Below are positions 33,232 to 33,365 of a stretch of 33,365 bases of DNA, piece after piece. The notes under the pieces are model-generated. The model saw nothing but the letters and a program-made list of their open reading frames with translations. It ran no database searches and was not told the DNA's origin. The number at the start of each line of letters is the position of its first letter. Within the stretch, counting starts at the first letter, position 1. The translations under genes and the position numbers were made by a program. The stretch lies in NCBI GenBank assembly GCA_964558505.1, contig CAZLEI010000015.1, positions 1-33,365 of the forward strand, written 5' to 3'. This stretch comes from CAYMPW01 sp964558505 (lineage in GTDB: Archaea; Thermoplasmatota; Thermoplasmata; Methanomassiliicoccales; Methanomethylophilaceae).

Positions 33232-33307
33232 TGGTGGGCCCGGCCGGATTTGAACCGGCGACCTTCGCCTTGTAAGGGCGACGTCATAACCCCTAGACCA
33301 CGAGCCC
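33232..33307 (-). tRNA. tRNA-Val (anticodon TAC)
   Basis: A 76-base tRNA including encoded CCA. The anticodon stem TCGCC/GGCGA holds loop CTTACAA (anticodon TAC). D-arm and T-arm are identical to the tRNA-Val (CAC). The acceptor is GGGCTCG with CGGGCCC, giving a U5-G68 wobble. The minus TATA box CTTTATAA (33331-33338) is about 28 bases upstream. Confidence 0.92.
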
Positions 33308-33365
33308 GCTGAACGGGATACATACTTGGATTATAAAGGGATTTGGTCTCTGCACGGACTGTGTT

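Noticed and set aside
1..33365. CRISPR array, insertion sequence or prophage
   Set aside because: No regularly spaced repeats, transposase, integrase or phage genes were seen.

Overview
This window looks like chromosomal DNA from a methanogenic archaeon of the Thermoplasmatota, most probably the order Methanomassiliicoccales. It encodes RadA, a class I CCA-adding enzyme, a TrmG10-type tRNA methylase, ADH synthase of the archaeal aromatic pathway, and two archaeal ether-lipid enzymes (GGGP synthase and a UbiA-family prenyltransferase). Many promoters put a TATA box about 25 bases before the start codon, which implies leaderless mRNAs. Of 31 genes whose stop is visible, about 27 end in TGA, 4 in TAA and none in TAG. 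The only TAG inside a gene sits in an otherwise intact cardiolipin synthase, where it may encode pyrrolysine; amber decoding is a known trait of this order.

Layout. 1-4147: two overlapping minus-strand genes for large secreted or anchored repeat proteins that are full-length paralogues. 4388-7565: an ArsB/NhaD-like permease and a two-domain alpha/beta hydrolase whose first half has lost its catalytic Asp and His. 7620-11553: aromatic biosynthesis (ADH synthase, chorismate mutase-prephenate dehydrogenase) behind a perfect palindrome, then adenine phosphoribosyltransferase and the amber-containing cardiolipin synthase. 11537-13719 (minus): 5'-deoxyadenosine/SAH deaminase and a PHP phosphoesterase. 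13807-17115: a metallo-beta-lactamase-fold hydrolase and two membrane-anchored transglutaminase-like proteins. 17374-23191: CCA enzyme, a small membrane protein, then RadA, tRNA methylase, DGGGP synthase, GGGP synthase and a zinc-ribbon protein. 23192-25652 (minus): COG3044 ATPase, PPC/DUF296 protein and an unknown. 25768-27378: membrane protein with an AlbA_2 domain, DUF5654-like protein and tRNA-Leu. 27483-31258: two small unknowns, a double-ACT protein, a pair of short proteins resembling the TIM-barrel cores of CdhD and CdhE, and an NrdG-like radical SAM enzyme. 31259-32644 (minus): an aldehyde-dehydrogenase-fold protein without the catalytic Cys. 32730-33307: two inverted tRNA-Val genes around a gene-free, hairpin-rich interval.

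The most interesting items are: the amber codon in the lipid enzyme; the inverted tRNA-Val pair, whose acceptor-stem halves look reciprocally exchanged, as if the interval between them had flipped; the structured interval itself; the reduced CdhD/CdhE-like pair next to an ACT protein; and the pseudoenzyme-like aldehyde dehydrogenase. No CRISPR array, insertion sequence or phage gene was seen. All function calls come from motif reading; no database search was run.
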